From positions 21,204,001-21,268,000 of the forward strand of contig CM075943.1 of assembly GCA_038030265.1 (NCBI GenBank): DNA of 64,000 nucleotides, read 5' to 3'. The translations under genes were made by a program, and so were the position numbers. The first letter of the stretch is position 1. Every line of letters starts with the position of its first letter. Source of the DNA: Corythucha ciliata (Eukaryota; Arthropoda; Insecta; Hemiptera; Tingidae). Positions 1 through 10,794 of this stretch are shown here, piece after piece. The notes beneath the pieces were generated by a model, which was not told the DNA's origin, made no database searches, and worked only from the letters and a program-made list of their open reading frames with translations.

Positions 1-35
1 GATCAATAAAAGCAAATAGCATCCGTCCGTGTGAT

Positions 36-268
36 GCAGTTGTCTCTCCACAATTTTTTTTTTTTTTTTTCTGGTCTAATTAATTTTCAGCCTCTCTAGG
101 CCAACATCAGGACCCTAATTAATACAGCATTATTAGTACGAATAAATACATTAAAAATTGAAACCTTATCATCACAAATTATCACGGATAGGAGCATATT
201 TATAACTATTGCATTACTTACATTATTCAAAATAAATTTTCGTGTGTCGTCCACACTCGTTAACTTTC
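36..268 (+). repeat. Unclassified short interspersed repeat, copy 1
   Basis: This stretch shares both ends with a second copy at about 41948-42236. Both begin with a version of GTTGTCTCTCCAC, share a block containing CTAGGCCA and ATCAGGACC, and end with a small hairpin built on CGTGTG and CCACAC. The middle differs. The left-end motif appears again at 2255-2282 and at the matching place in the second hyaluronidase-like unit. No coding potential was seen and I cannot assign it to a superfamily. Boundaries are approximate. Confidence 0.55.
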
Positions 269-675
269 TACTACTGTTTTATATAGGGAAAGATATAAGA
301 GTTTTGACAAAAAAAGAGCCATTTTTTCGACCGACAGCGGGACTCTCTTCGCTCTTCTTCTCTAAAGTAGCCGACAAGCCTTGAGCAGCTCCTCCTTATT
401 TCTCAAGCCCGGTTTCCACTTGTACCTTTTTGCCGTTCCATACCAGTTGTTTTCTACTCCCTTTCCCCATCTCATCACCAGAATAATCCAACGTTATAGT
501 ACTTGAAATTACTACTTTCGTTTTTTTCCTAATTATTGCTCAGAATTAGTACATCATAATCTGCAACTCGCCAATTATGTTTTTATCGCTCGTTTTATTG
601 GATCCTATATTAACAAGAGCAGAGATACAACACGGACTCAGAATAATTAAGCTTCTCTTGAATTCAGTTTCACTC

Positions 676-2065
676 ATGATTTTCGTTATGGATTCAAAAT
701 TGGTGATTCTTTTTATTGTGTATAGCGTGAGTGCGGTCGTAGCAAGGTATTCAGAACTGCTGGTTGTACAGATTCTGGGCATTTTACCATAGCGTTGCTA
801 TTGCTTTTTCAGAAGGCCTACTGATCCTCCAGACTGGCCATGGCACCCGGGTGTCTTTGAGATGTATTGGAACATTCCAACAGATGGTTGTAAATATATG
901 GGGGCCGACCGTTTTAGGAGAGGACCCTGGGTCATGGGATTCAGACAGAATACGGACGATCTGTTTCTCGGAGACGAAATAAACCTTCTTTACAACCCGG
1001 GATTGATGCCAAACGTAGAATACCCCCCCGACGAGATGATCAATGGAGGAATACCTCAAGCGGCCGACCTTGACGAGCATCTTGAAATGTTTGAAAAACA
1101 CGTCAAGCGTGACATCAAGGACGAACACTTCGAGGGTTAGATAAAAAGTAATGGCTACTTTTTGAAAATATATTTCTCATATTAGTGAATTACAGGACCC
1201 GCCATTATAAGTTTTCATTTCTGGAGACCAGCTTGGAATTTGAACGGGTGGCTCCCGAGAAAAATTTACAGAGTTCTGTCCCACGAGTATGAAAGAAAGA
1301 TGTTCCCAAAGCTGACTAAACAACAAGCTTGGGTGCAGGTATAGGTACACCCACTATCTTGATGCGGGACCACCGGTGTGAAAAAGGTGATTCTTATATT
1401 AATTTCAGGCCTCCCATCACTTTGAAACAAAAGCTAGGAACTTGACGATTGAAACTTTGAAGAGAGCAATCAAGCTTCGACCCAAAGCTCTTTGGGGCTG
1501 GCATTCGTACCCTGTGTGCTTCAACACTATACGGAAATACTTAAACGCCACCGAGTGCCAGAAGATTGCAAGGGACGGCAATGAAAGAATGAAAGAAATT
1601 CTATATGCGTCTAAAGCTCTCTACTCGACCTCATATCTTCATCAGTCCGTGGAGCTAGCTGATGGTACGATAGTTCGTATTCAACAAAGAGAAATTATTC
1701 TGAACCGAGTCAAAGAACTGATACGTTACAATTATCATACTAATCACACTTACCTGTACGTCCGGATACGATACGGCGATACGGGCGGTTTTCTCACCCT
1801 TGTGAGTAAAATATCAATATGTCCTACGTAACTCTGCGAAAAAAGACAGAAACAAAACAAAACATTCCAGGATGACATGATTGATAGCCTTCTGATACCT
1901 TGCGAGCAAGGAATCCGTGGAATCATACTTTGGGACCGTTCTGAAGATGTTGTCTCGCCAGTGAAATGTGGTTTGCTCTATACATACATGACCACAACTC
2001 TTCGGGAGGCTATTTTGGCAGCTAGATCGTGTAGCATCAGACGTATAAAGGAATTAAAACCCTGA
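676..2065 (+). CDS. Secreted GH56 hyaluronidase-like protein lacking the catalytic acids, copy 1
   Basis: The exons are 676-746, 813-1135, 1196-1338, 1409-1801 and 1871-2065. All introns are GT..AG and all phases agree, giving 374 residues, the usual length for this family. Residues 1-23 look like a signal peptide. In-frame ATGs at 577 and 688 are alternatives, but 676 or 688 gives the better signal. The YWNIP block, QNTDD, a GGIPQ block, the WRP block (141-143), a GW..YPVC block and an IILW block near the end match GH56. Four fold cysteines are present: one after YWNIP, two in exon 4 and one in exon 5. In active hyaluronidases the strand before WRP carries an Asp-x-Glu pair that performs catalysis. 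Here it reads Ser137-x-His139, so hyaluronan cleavage is not expected. A carbohydrate-binding or other secreted role is only inference. A possible poly(A) signal lies at 2380-2385. Confidence 0.87.
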
Positions 2066-2490
2066 AAACTTGAAAATTGAATTTGACTAGTTTGTGCTGG
2101 ACATAATCAGCAAAAACGTACATTCAAATATAAATTTTTGCTTTTCCGATATGAACCCCAATCAAAATGTCCACGAAATGTGCCCCAACCAAACATTATA
2201 AATGCTCATTAAAATTGACATTGGCCATGTTGTCGTGGAGTTATTCAGAGGTACGGGTGATGCAGTTGTTATCTCTCCACAACGTATAACATACCTCAAC
2301 ATGTCTCAATGAAAGACAGGAGGGGAGCTCGTCTCCACTAAGCTCTCTTCTCCCTCTCATTCCTAGCTGTCGAAAGCAAAATAAATCTTTCCCCATATAA
2401 AACAGTACTCTTTCCTTTTTTTTTTAACTCTTAGTTTAAAATAAGTTCAATTTTTAGTCCTAGACTTTTTCACCGAATTATTCACAAATA

Positions 2491-2628
2491 TAGCGTTTTC
2501 CATTTGTATATTGTATATAATTCTGCCCCAGAGCAGATAATTCCCACTCTTATCCAACAACACGTGATTTTTTCAGAGGACGGGTGAGAATGGACTGCCC
2601 CAGGGCAGTTTACAAACAGAAAACGCTA
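2491..2628. mobile_element. Harbinger-like MITE (TAGCGTTTTCC family), copy 1
   Basis: This 138-bp near-palindrome starts TAGCGTTTTCCATTTG and ends with a close inverse, AAAACGCTA. Its interior also pairs (CTGCCCCAGAGCAG against CTGCCCCAGGGCAG). The flanks are ATA and TTA, so the 3-bp target site has drifted. Related copies at 23028-24074 and 61395-61536 keep a clean TAA duplication. It has no coding potential. Confidence 0.75.
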
Positions 2629-3026
2629 TTAAAGTAGGGAAAGATATAAGAGTTTTGACAAAAAAAGAGCCATTTTTTCGACCGACAGCGGGACTCTCTT
2701 CGCTCTTCTTCTCTAAAGTAGCCGACAAGCCTTGAGCAGCTCCTCCTTATTTCTTAAGCCCGGTTTCCACTTGTACCTTTTTGCCGTTCCATACCAGTTG
2801 TTTTCTACTCCCTTTCCCCATCTCATCACCAGAATAATCCAACGTTATAGTACTTGAAATTACTACTTTCGTTTTTTTCCTAATTATTGCTCAGAATTAG
2901 TACATCATAATCTGCAACTCGCCAATTATGTTTTTATCGCTCGTTTTATTGGATCCTATATTAACAAGAGCAGAGATACAACACGGACTCAGAATAATTA
3001 AGCTTCTCTTGAATTCAGTTTCACTC

Positions 3027-4416
3027 ATGATTTTCGTTATGGATTCAAAATTGGTGATTCTTTTTATTGTGTATAGCGTGAGTGCGGTCGTAGCAAGGTA
3101 TTCAGAACTGCTGGTTGTACAGATTCTGGGCATTTTACCATAGCGTTGCTATTGCTTTTTCAGAAGGCCTACTGATCCTCCAGACTGGCCATGGCACCCG
3201 GGTGTCTTTGAGATGTATTGGAACATTCCAACAGATGGTTGTAAATATATGGGGGCCGACCGTTTTAGGAGAGGACCCTGGGTCATGGGATTCAGACAGA
3301 ATACGGACGATCTGTTTCTCGGAGACGAAATAAACCTTCTTTACAACCCGGGATTGATGCCGAACGTAGAATACCCCCCCGACGAGATGATCAATGGAGG
3401 AATACCTCAAGCGGCCGACCTTGACGAGCATCTTGAAATGTTTGAAAAACACGTCAAGCGTGACATCAAGGACGAACACTTCGAGGGTTAGATAAAAAGT
3501 AATGGCTACTTTTTGAAAATATATTTCTCATATTAGTGAATTACAGGACCCGCCATTATAAGTTTTCATTTCTGGAGACCAGCTTGGAATTTGAACGGGT
3601 GGCTCCCGAGAAAAATTTACAGAGTTCTGTCCCACGAGTATGAAAGAAAGATGTTCCCAAAGCTGACTAAACAACAAGCTTGGGTGCAGGTATAGGTACA
3701 CCCACTATCTTGATGCGGGGCCACCGGTGTGAAAAAGGTGATTCTTATATTAATTTCAGGCCTCCCATCACTTTGAAACAAAAGCTAGGAACTTGACGAT
3801 TGAAACTTTGAAGAGAGCAATCAAGCTTCGACCCAAAGCTCTTTGGGGCTGGCATTCGTACCCTGTGTGCTTCAACACTATACGGAAATACTTAAACGCC
3901 ACCGAGTGCCAGAAGATTGCAAGGGACGGCAATGAAAGAATGAAAGAAATTCTATATGCGTCTAAAGCTCTCTACTCGACCTCATATCTTCATCAGTCCG
4001 TGGAGCTAGCTGATGGTACGATAGTTCGTATTCAACAAAGAGAAATTATTCTGAACCGAGTCAAAGAACTGATACGTTACAATTATCATACTAATCACAC
4101 TTACCTGTACGTCCGGATACGATACGGCGATACGGGCGGTTTTCTCACCCTTGTGAGTAAAATATCAATATGTCCTACGTAACTCTGCGAAAAAAGACAG
4201 AAACAAAACAAAACATTCCAGGATGACATGATTGATAGCCTTCTGATACCTTGCGAGCAAGGAATCCGTGGAATCATACTTTGGGACCGTTCTGAAGATG
4301 TTGTCTCGCCAGTGAAATGTGGTTTGCTCTATACATACATGACCACAACTCTTCGGGAGGCTATTTTGGCAGCGAGATCGTGTAGCATCAGACGTATAAA
4401 GGAATTAAAACCCTGA
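3027..4416 (+). CDS. Secreted GH56 hyaluronidase-like protein lacking the catalytic acids, copy 2
   Basis: The exons are 3027-3097, 3164-3486, 3547-3689, 3760-4152 and 4222-4416, each 2351 bp from its counterpart in copy 1. As far as I can compare them by eye, the encoded protein is identical to copy 1, including the signal peptide, the four cysteines and the Ser-x-His in place of the catalytic Asp-x-Glu. Nucleotide differences are silent or intronic: one in exon 2 near 3362, one in the intron before exon 4 near 3720, and one in exon 5 near 4373. Splice sites and the upstream region are also kept, so both genes could be expressed. The loss of catalytic residues therefore predates the duplication. 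Confidence 0.87.
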
Positions 4417-4845
4417 AAACTTGAAAATTGAAATTGACTAGTTTGTGCTGGACATAATCAGCAAAAACGTACATTCAAATATAAATTTTTGCTTTTCCGA
4501 CATGAACCCCAATCAAAATGTCCACGAAATGTGCCCCAACCAAACATTATAAGTGCTCATTAAAATTGACATTGGCCATGTTGTCGTGGAGTTATTCAGA
4601 GGTACGGGTGATGCAGTTGTTATCTCTCCACAACGTATAGCATACCTCAACATGTCTCAATGAAAGACAGGAGGGGAGCTCGTCTCCACTAAGCTCTCTT
4701 CTCCCTCTCATTCCTAGCTGTCGAAAGCAAAATAAATCTTTCCCCATATAAAACAGTACTCTTTCTTTTTTTTCTTTTTTAACTCTTAGTTTAAAATAAG
4801 TTCAATTTTTAGTCCTAGACTTTTTCACCGAATTATTCACAAATA

Positions 4846-4983
4846 TAGCGTTTTCCATTTGTATATTGTATATAATTCTGCCCCAGAGCAGATAATTCCC
4901 ACTCTTATCCAACAACACGTGATTTTTTCAGAGGACGGGTGAGAATGGACTGCCCCAGGGCAGTTTACAAACAGAAAACGCTA
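4846..4983. mobile_element. Harbinger-like MITE (TAGCGTTTTCC family), copy 2
   Basis: This is the duplicated partner of the element at 2491-2628, with the same 138-bp length and ends. It was carried along in the tandem duplication rather than inserted independently, because its flanks match those of copy 1. Confidence 0.75.
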
Positions 4984-5461
4984 TTAAAGTGGGGAAAAAA
5001 ATATCATTTTGGCACCGAAAACAAACTGTGCTCCTCGCCCGCTGAGGACCCTCTCTCTCTTTTATCTATTACCTAATAGCCTATACAAGGTGACCTGCTT
5101 TTCATTCGGTATTCGCTATGTTCAACTTTTTCTTTTCTTTTCAATAAAAACTTTCGTTCGTTTACTGGATGCCTTTCGTCGTTAAAAACCAGTAGTATCA
5201 AAGGCGTCGCCAGCCAATAAGGTACAAGTAGGGTTGCCAGATCGGGGGAGTTGACTTTGGGCAAATCAGGCGTGAAATTCAATGGGTCTGGGCAAAAAGT
5301 GCAGTGGGTTTGGGCAAGGCGAAGGAATGGGTTTGGGCACCAACGTCTTGGAAAAGTAGTAGTGGGCGTGGGCAAGAAATCATAACGTACATAATTGTAG
5401 GTAGGGATATTTTCTGAATATTGAGATACCACTCGTCGTCATTTAGATACTTCCTTCCCGT

Positions 5462-6061
5462 TTACTCCTCTTCCTCTCCGAAGTCGGCGTTGTACCGCTG
5501 GCTTACGTTGGCCAAGTACTCCAAAATGTTTTTGTCTGCAATGTAAGACCCCCACATCTCATCCAGCCTGCCGAGCATATCTCTTGTGGTGTTCTTCATA
5601 GGGTTTACAGCTCCTAAAAGAATAAAAATTGTGGAATTAGCCAATAGGCATTACCTACGTATTAAGTAGGTGCCTACTGCGTCTCTTTTGCGGAAGTGAG
5701 TGCGCATTTGTTTGTTGCCTTTTATTTTGCGAAACCAGGCTTGGCACAAATGAAATGTGCAACCATATATGTTGGCATCCGGGAAACATTCCATTATTGC
5801 ATTATGAGCCGCCTTCTCGAAGTCTACGTGAAATGTTGAACACCTAAAGTGCAATTTCACGAGTGACAAAGTCAACGATTTCACGTTCATCCAGAATGAT
5901 ACATAATGCTCTTTTGATTTCCCGGGAAGAAAGGCATAAACCACAGGAATATGGAACCCATTAACGTGGACGTGTACAGTATACATTTGGTAGAAATGTT
6001 TGGGAGCGTAGGAGAAAGTGCCTTCTGCAATCACGTGCTCCGAGCGTGCCAATATTTCCAA
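5462..6061 (-). pseudogene. Mutator-like (MULE) transposase fragment
   Basis: On the minus strand, 6061-5651 encodes about 136 residues resembling the MULE transposase core. It contains a GTF block, a block like YAPKHFYQMYT, LPGKSKEHYV, an HVDFEKAA block, and then a C-x2-H pair (GCTFHL) followed by QAWFRKI. These match the metal-binding Asp region and C-x2-H motif of the MULE family. A further piece at 5644-5462 resembles the downstream part but is in another frame. No start, DNA-binding domain or terminal repeats are visible nearby, so this is a decayed remnant. A second, unrelated MULE piece lies at 31800-32065 on the other strand. Confidence 0.75.
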
Positions 6062-6182
6062 ATTGGAAGGTGTTGTAAAAAGTGGAATATATATATATAT
6101 ATATCGATTTCAACAGCGTCTCACTTCCAGTTTGCCCAAGGTCATGATCCCCGCCAGATCTCTGGTTTAATAATAATTAGTG

Positions 6183-6405
6183 GGCGCCGAGCTCCGAACC
6201 TGGCAGACGCCAAAGCCTCCTTTGGGCTCATACGCCATAGCCTGATCCAGCCTTGCACTTTACACCCGTACTACGCGGGCGTTTCGGTCGGTGCGCGGTT
6301 TATTGAACGCACACCGCCGGGAACGCCCACACGAGCCGAGTGTGCCGAGTCACAGACGCTGCCTTATAGCGAAGCGGGCAATAGCTAGATTAGAACCCAG
6401 GCCCG
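6183..6405 (-). repeat. tRNA-derived SINE, degraded copy
   Basis: The body matches the SINE at 44918-45212 over its central part (ACGCGGGCGTTTCGGTCG, then the CGCACACCGCC and GAACGCCCACACG blocks). On the minus strand it begins with a B-box-like GGTTCTAATCT that has drifted from the canonical GGTTCGAATCC. The A-tail side is lost. Confidence 0.65.
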
Positions 6406-7479
6406 CTGCAGATCTCTCCCAGAGTCTTCGGGTCTGGTCAGGGCCGGATTTATGCCTAGGCAGACTATAGGCAGCTGCCTTAGGGGCCCGGGCAATCGGA
6501 GGCCCCTGGGCGAAAAACGATAATTCGCGGCTAAAAATGAGAAAACCACAACTCGCGTGTTATTGAGAAAATGGGCTTATTCCCGGTAACGGGTACAGGT
6601 AGCGTGTGGGCCTTGACCAGCTGGCAAGGCCACAGGACTTGCACGTGCCAGGTCACTTCCCTGAATAAATAAGTATGACTTGATTGATCGTGTGGCCAAA
6701 TCAATACGATGATCCAACTAGAGATTTACAAGCAGAGCAGCCCCCCTACCAGTATCGAAGGGAAATGTTTCTTCACCTTACTATAAATCTAGGCTTAACT
6801 GCTACAACTTCACAGTATGCGAGCTTGAACCTAAAAGCCTAGGAAAGGTCGACTGCTATTTCTGGCACGGGGGAGAAGGAAAAGAGGATCTATAGAAATT
6901 GAGACTTGCCTTCTGCAATTCTTGAAGAATTGTGGGGGGTCAAGGAAAAAACAAATTCATAATAATCATGTATTTGTACGCCCTTGCAAATTTTTAAAAT
7001 AAAAAATACAACCCATAAATTTTTCGTTACGGGCCATGGGCAAAATGAAGGGGATTCCAGTCATTCCACAATTGAGAAAAACATTAAAAGATCTCCCAAA
7101 AGGTGCCCCAATTTACGTCCCAGCCTCCCAGCTCAATACGCCACTCTCATTGGGTCAGCTCGAAAAACTGGCAGCCCCTTCAACGTCATTAATTTGTCCC
7201 ATTGCCAATTTTTAGACCTTAAAAACCTGTCTGAGAATTTTCAAACACATTCAACGTCAATACTGAAGGTGAAAAATTCAATTTCAATGACACTAGTACC
7301 ATCCGAGTAGAAAAAGAACATTTAGATAGATTTTTCTACTAAACATCTTTTTTTTTTTTTTCTATGGGGGAGGTGGAAATGCACGCTACGCACTAAGTGT
7401 CGGACTCCCGAATGGCCTACCGAGTACCGACTAAAACCACCTCCAAGGCGTCGACATCGAGGTCAATAGCCTTATATCT
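6406..7479. other. No gene recognised; low-level repeat debris
   Basis: A block near 6437-6500 with GGGCCGGATTTATGCC and GGCCCGGGC looks like an interspersed repeat end. A short open frame at 6984-7310 has no family features and contains no recognisable splice context. I see nothing else supportable here. Confidence 0.5.
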
Positions 7480-9120
7480 TATTGATTCATCTGCGCGATC
7501 TATTCTTTATCTGTATGATCTACTCATATTTCTGTCAAATGGTTTCATATAGGTTTGTCGACTTGAGATATGCATTGAGTGCATTTATATGTATAGGGTT
7601 TAAAATTCCAGATAATGTTCTTGGAAGTCTATGGGTAATTCTCCTCAATGAAATCTGTCTACAATGGACAAGGATGTGCTCCACTGTCAAAGGCTCACAC
7701 AAGTTTCACGCTATGGACATCGGGTACCAGTAAGGTGAAATGAGTGCGTTAGATTCGTACGTCCAATGCATAGCCTTATATAAACAATGCTGTCTCTTCT
7801 AAACAGTTTTAGATTTATTATTGAATTATTTTTGGCTTCCGGATAAATGTATCTTAGTTGTGTTGAACTACGGTCCCACTCTTCTTGCCATGACTCCCAT
7901 ATTGCACTGTTTATTTTTTTGGTGTATTGCGTCTTGCATGACTGTTGACAAAGGTTCTTCAAGTGTGAGCAGCAGTTCTTGAGCTCTGATAAAGGACGGA
8001 CGGGTTCGACTGGGGAGCGCACGATAAGTGTCTAGTTATTCGTTTTGAGAAATTTCAGAATTCAGGAAGTGGTTTGGGCAGAATTTAATTTTGAGAGCAT
8101 ATCGCATGAGCAGTTGTCTTCGACGATACTTCAGTGGCAGGCGGTTTGAGATGACAAATAAGGCCTCACTAGGGCTTGTACGAAACGCTCCTGTCGCAAT
8201 TCGTATTCCCATTTGATACAAGCGATCAAGCGGTAGAAGCCACGAGGCGCGGGCAGAACCGTATACAATCGACCCATAATCAATTTTTGAAAGAACGAGA
8301 GCATCAAGGATATGAAGTAAAAGCTCCGTATCCGCCCCCCAATTGTGGTTTGAAATTAAACGAAGAAGATTAATATCCTTTTGGCAACGCCCGGTCAGAT
8401 ACTGAACATGTGCTTTCCATCGTAGAGCACTGTCGAAAATTAGTCCAAGAAATTTGTGTGTTTCTTTATACGGGATAGGAGCATTGCCGAGCCTTAATTG
8501 TGGCGGATTATGAGGTGTCCTTAGTCTGCAGAAGTGAAGAGCCGTTGATTTTTCGTGTGAGAAGGAAAGCCCTCGTTTTTAGGCCGCGATTACTAGCTTG
8601 TCTATGCTGTACTGCAGAATATTTTCGGCTTCTGAGTTTTCTTTTGCATGCTCTATGAAAATTGCCAAATCAACAGCATACAAGGATCTGTGCATAACTG
8701 GGGGAATGCCGTCTGTCAGCCCGTTTATAGCAATTAAAAATATAGTAGCACTAAGTACAGACCCCTGGGGTATGCCTACATCTGACTTACATAATGACGA
8801 GAGTGTTGCACCTACTCTTACCATAATATCTCGATCTTCAAGGAAGCTGCGTATAGTAAGGGGTAGATTTCCTTTGAAGCCCCATTCCTTCAATTGCTTT
8901 AGTATGTATGGTCGCCACACTCTATCAAATGCGCTTTGCAAGTCAAAAAACACTGTAGTAATTACGTTAACGTGGTTTCTTCGCATAAAAGAATCTTGGA
9001 GCGTTTTCTCTATACAAACTAAGAGATCGGTCGTCGAATGGCTTGCCCTAAATCCTGCTTGAAACGGGTTTAGTAGACCCTGGTGTTCCATTTCATTCAT
9101 AAGCCTCGAATTAATTAGGC
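7480..9120 (-). mobile_element. 5'-truncated non-LTR retrotransposon (LINE) relic
   Basis: Read on the minus strand from 9100, the fragment starts inside the reverse transcriptase. It has a QAGFRASHSTTD block, an FFDLQSAFDRVW block (catalytic Asp), a GIPQGSVLSA block, and then YAVD where an active enzyme has YADD. Downstream frames continue with KFLGLIFD, SKIDYG and ATGAFRTSP blocks (about 8460-8160). They finish with the C-terminal RIGRTNLTH-like block and EPLTVEHIL (about 7800-7620), typical of the carboxyl end of Jockey/I/R1-type LINEs. Frameshifts lie near 8579-8470 and 8036. The altered active site, frameshifts and missing 5' half show a dead copy. Confidence 0.8.
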
Positions 9121-10688
9121 CTTCGTAAACTTTCCCACTCTAGAAGATGCATTCTAGCATGTTAATATAGGATTGGTATAGTATCTAATCCAGGGGACTT
9201 TTTTGTTGAAAGTGATTTAATAACCTTGAAATTTAATAAGCATTAGTGACTTAAATAGAAATATTTAGGAATTTATCAAATATTCGAGTCCCTTGTGAGA
9301 AAGTTATGCTTGAAACTTCATGAATGTGAAGATTACTGGGTTATTGAAAAAATAAAATGAAAAGAAGGGTTAAAATACAGCGATCTCCAACATTGCAAAT
9401 ATTTCAAACTCATTTTTCCTAAAGTGGCATTTTAGACTAAGACCATAACTTCCAACACAAAAAACTCTCATTGACTCACACCACTGAGAAACTAACGATT
9501 TTCCAATTAGTGTCCTCAAAATAGGACAGTGGTAAATACCAGGATAAACAGGTTCCCCCTCAACCACATATACTGAAGTATGTAATAATTTGATTTGCAG
9601 TGAGAACTTGGAAGAGAGAAATCGTTGCAAGGAGCATTATAAAAGAAACCCCCCCCCCCTAATGCCTTCCATGATCATAACATATATTCGATCCCGGTAG
9701 CGAGCTGAGTCAGCGTGTGAAGTTATTGGGGAATCATGTCTTTTACTTGTCTCAATTTGCCTTGATTTTCTACTGGTATACATGGACAAAAATGTATTAA
9801 TAAGTAATATAGCCATAAAAATTGGCACGATTGGGCCAACCGGCAAGGGTTCCCGATTTTCCGAGGTGAGCAAGATGCTTGTAGCCCAGCCAAAAGTCTT
9901 ATAGGTTTCATTATGGTCAGCTTCAATGATCATGGTTGTTTGGCCTCGAAATATATCGCCTAACGGTCAAAAGTGACAAAAGTGGTACAGGACTACTGGT
10001 GGCTTTTTACTAGGGTTCAAAGACATGACAATGGTAAACGCTCATGTAGTACACAATGAGTCCCACGACGAAAAACAGGAACTTCATTAAGCCGAACTTC
10101 TTCCTCTATTTTCACCCCCCTCTCTTCAAAAATGTCGAAAAGTGTCGGTAGTTTTCCAAGGGCTTTGTTATATTAAATTTTTGTGCCGTATTTTATAATA
10201 CCTAAACGTGTGAATTTAAGCAATTTTTTTTTAAATTTCATCCCCTATTTCACCCCCCAACCATCCAAAGTTTTTGATAAATCTCAATGGAACCCAGGGC
10301 TTAGGTTGCATTAAATTATTGAGTCGAATTTTAGAGCGCTAAGATGAACTAGTGAAGTTCAACGCTATTTTTATACTTCCACACCGGAAGGACCACCCCC
10401 ACCACCTTGACTTTTTCAAAAAATTAAAATGGGAATCAAAGGCTACTCTAACATGGAGTATACGTACCGAATATGATGCTTCTAGAATCAACTGGTGATT
10501 TGTAGTAATTTTTTGACCATTTCAACCCCTATTTTCCCCCCCCTTTACCTCGACCGATTTGGCCCAAATGCAATACCGACCGGGGTCTTATGACTACTGA
10601 TTTTTGTGCCAAAGCGCGTTCCGCTAAATTGATTTCTTCGAGAGTTATCGTGCTAACAAGAAAACGGCCATAATATTATAAATATATA
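9121..10688. other. No gene recognised
   Basis: Several short minus-strand open frames (for example 9637-9933 and 9370-9630) lack family motifs and plausible splice structure. The stretch 10080-10560 contains repeated short phrases such as TTTCACCCCCC and looks like diverged interspersed repeat. I find no supportable coding region. Confidence 0.5.
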
Positions 10689-10794
10689 CAGGGTGTTCAC
10701 CGGTGGCGTTGACTATATTGTACACGGTGAAAGTACATGCCAAGAGCTGTAAAATTTCCCCTTTCACTTTTTTATTATCTCCAACGGTCAACCC

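Larger units (their letters stand above)
286..2636. repeat. 2.35-kb tandem duplication, unit 1
   Basis: The sequence from about 286 recurs from about 2637 with only scattered single-base changes and a 4-bp length difference in a T-rich run near 2410 / 4765. The unit carries a complete GH56-like gene and ends with a Harbinger-like MITE. The junction between units shares a short GGGAAA stretch with both outer borders, which suggests microhomology-assisted duplication. No coding change separates the two units, so the event is recent. A collapsed-haplotype assembly error is the main alternative. Confidence 0.9.
2637..4991. repeat. 2.35-kb tandem duplication, unit 2
   Basis: This is the second unit of the duplication that starts at 286. 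It lies 2351 bp downstream through the gene, and the offset becomes 2355 bp after the T-rich run near 4765. The right border falls where AAAGTGGGG passes into unrelated sequence near 4991. Confidence 0.9.

Noticed and set aside
577..792. Single-exon 71-residue protein from ATG 577
   Set aside because: The frame reads through the first intron; splicing at 746/813 with matching phase continues into the GH56 domain instead.
5073..5432. 119-codon minus-strand frame
   Set aside because: No family motif, no splice context, and a composition typical of repeated words (GGGTTTGGGCA variants).
6951..7310. 108-codon frame as a small gene
   Set aside because: No homologous features, no signal peptide and no supporting exon; probably chance.
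9637..9933. Possible membrane protein frame on the minus strand
   Set aside because: A short hydrophobic stretch exists, but a second overlapping frame is equally long and neither has splice sites or family motifs.
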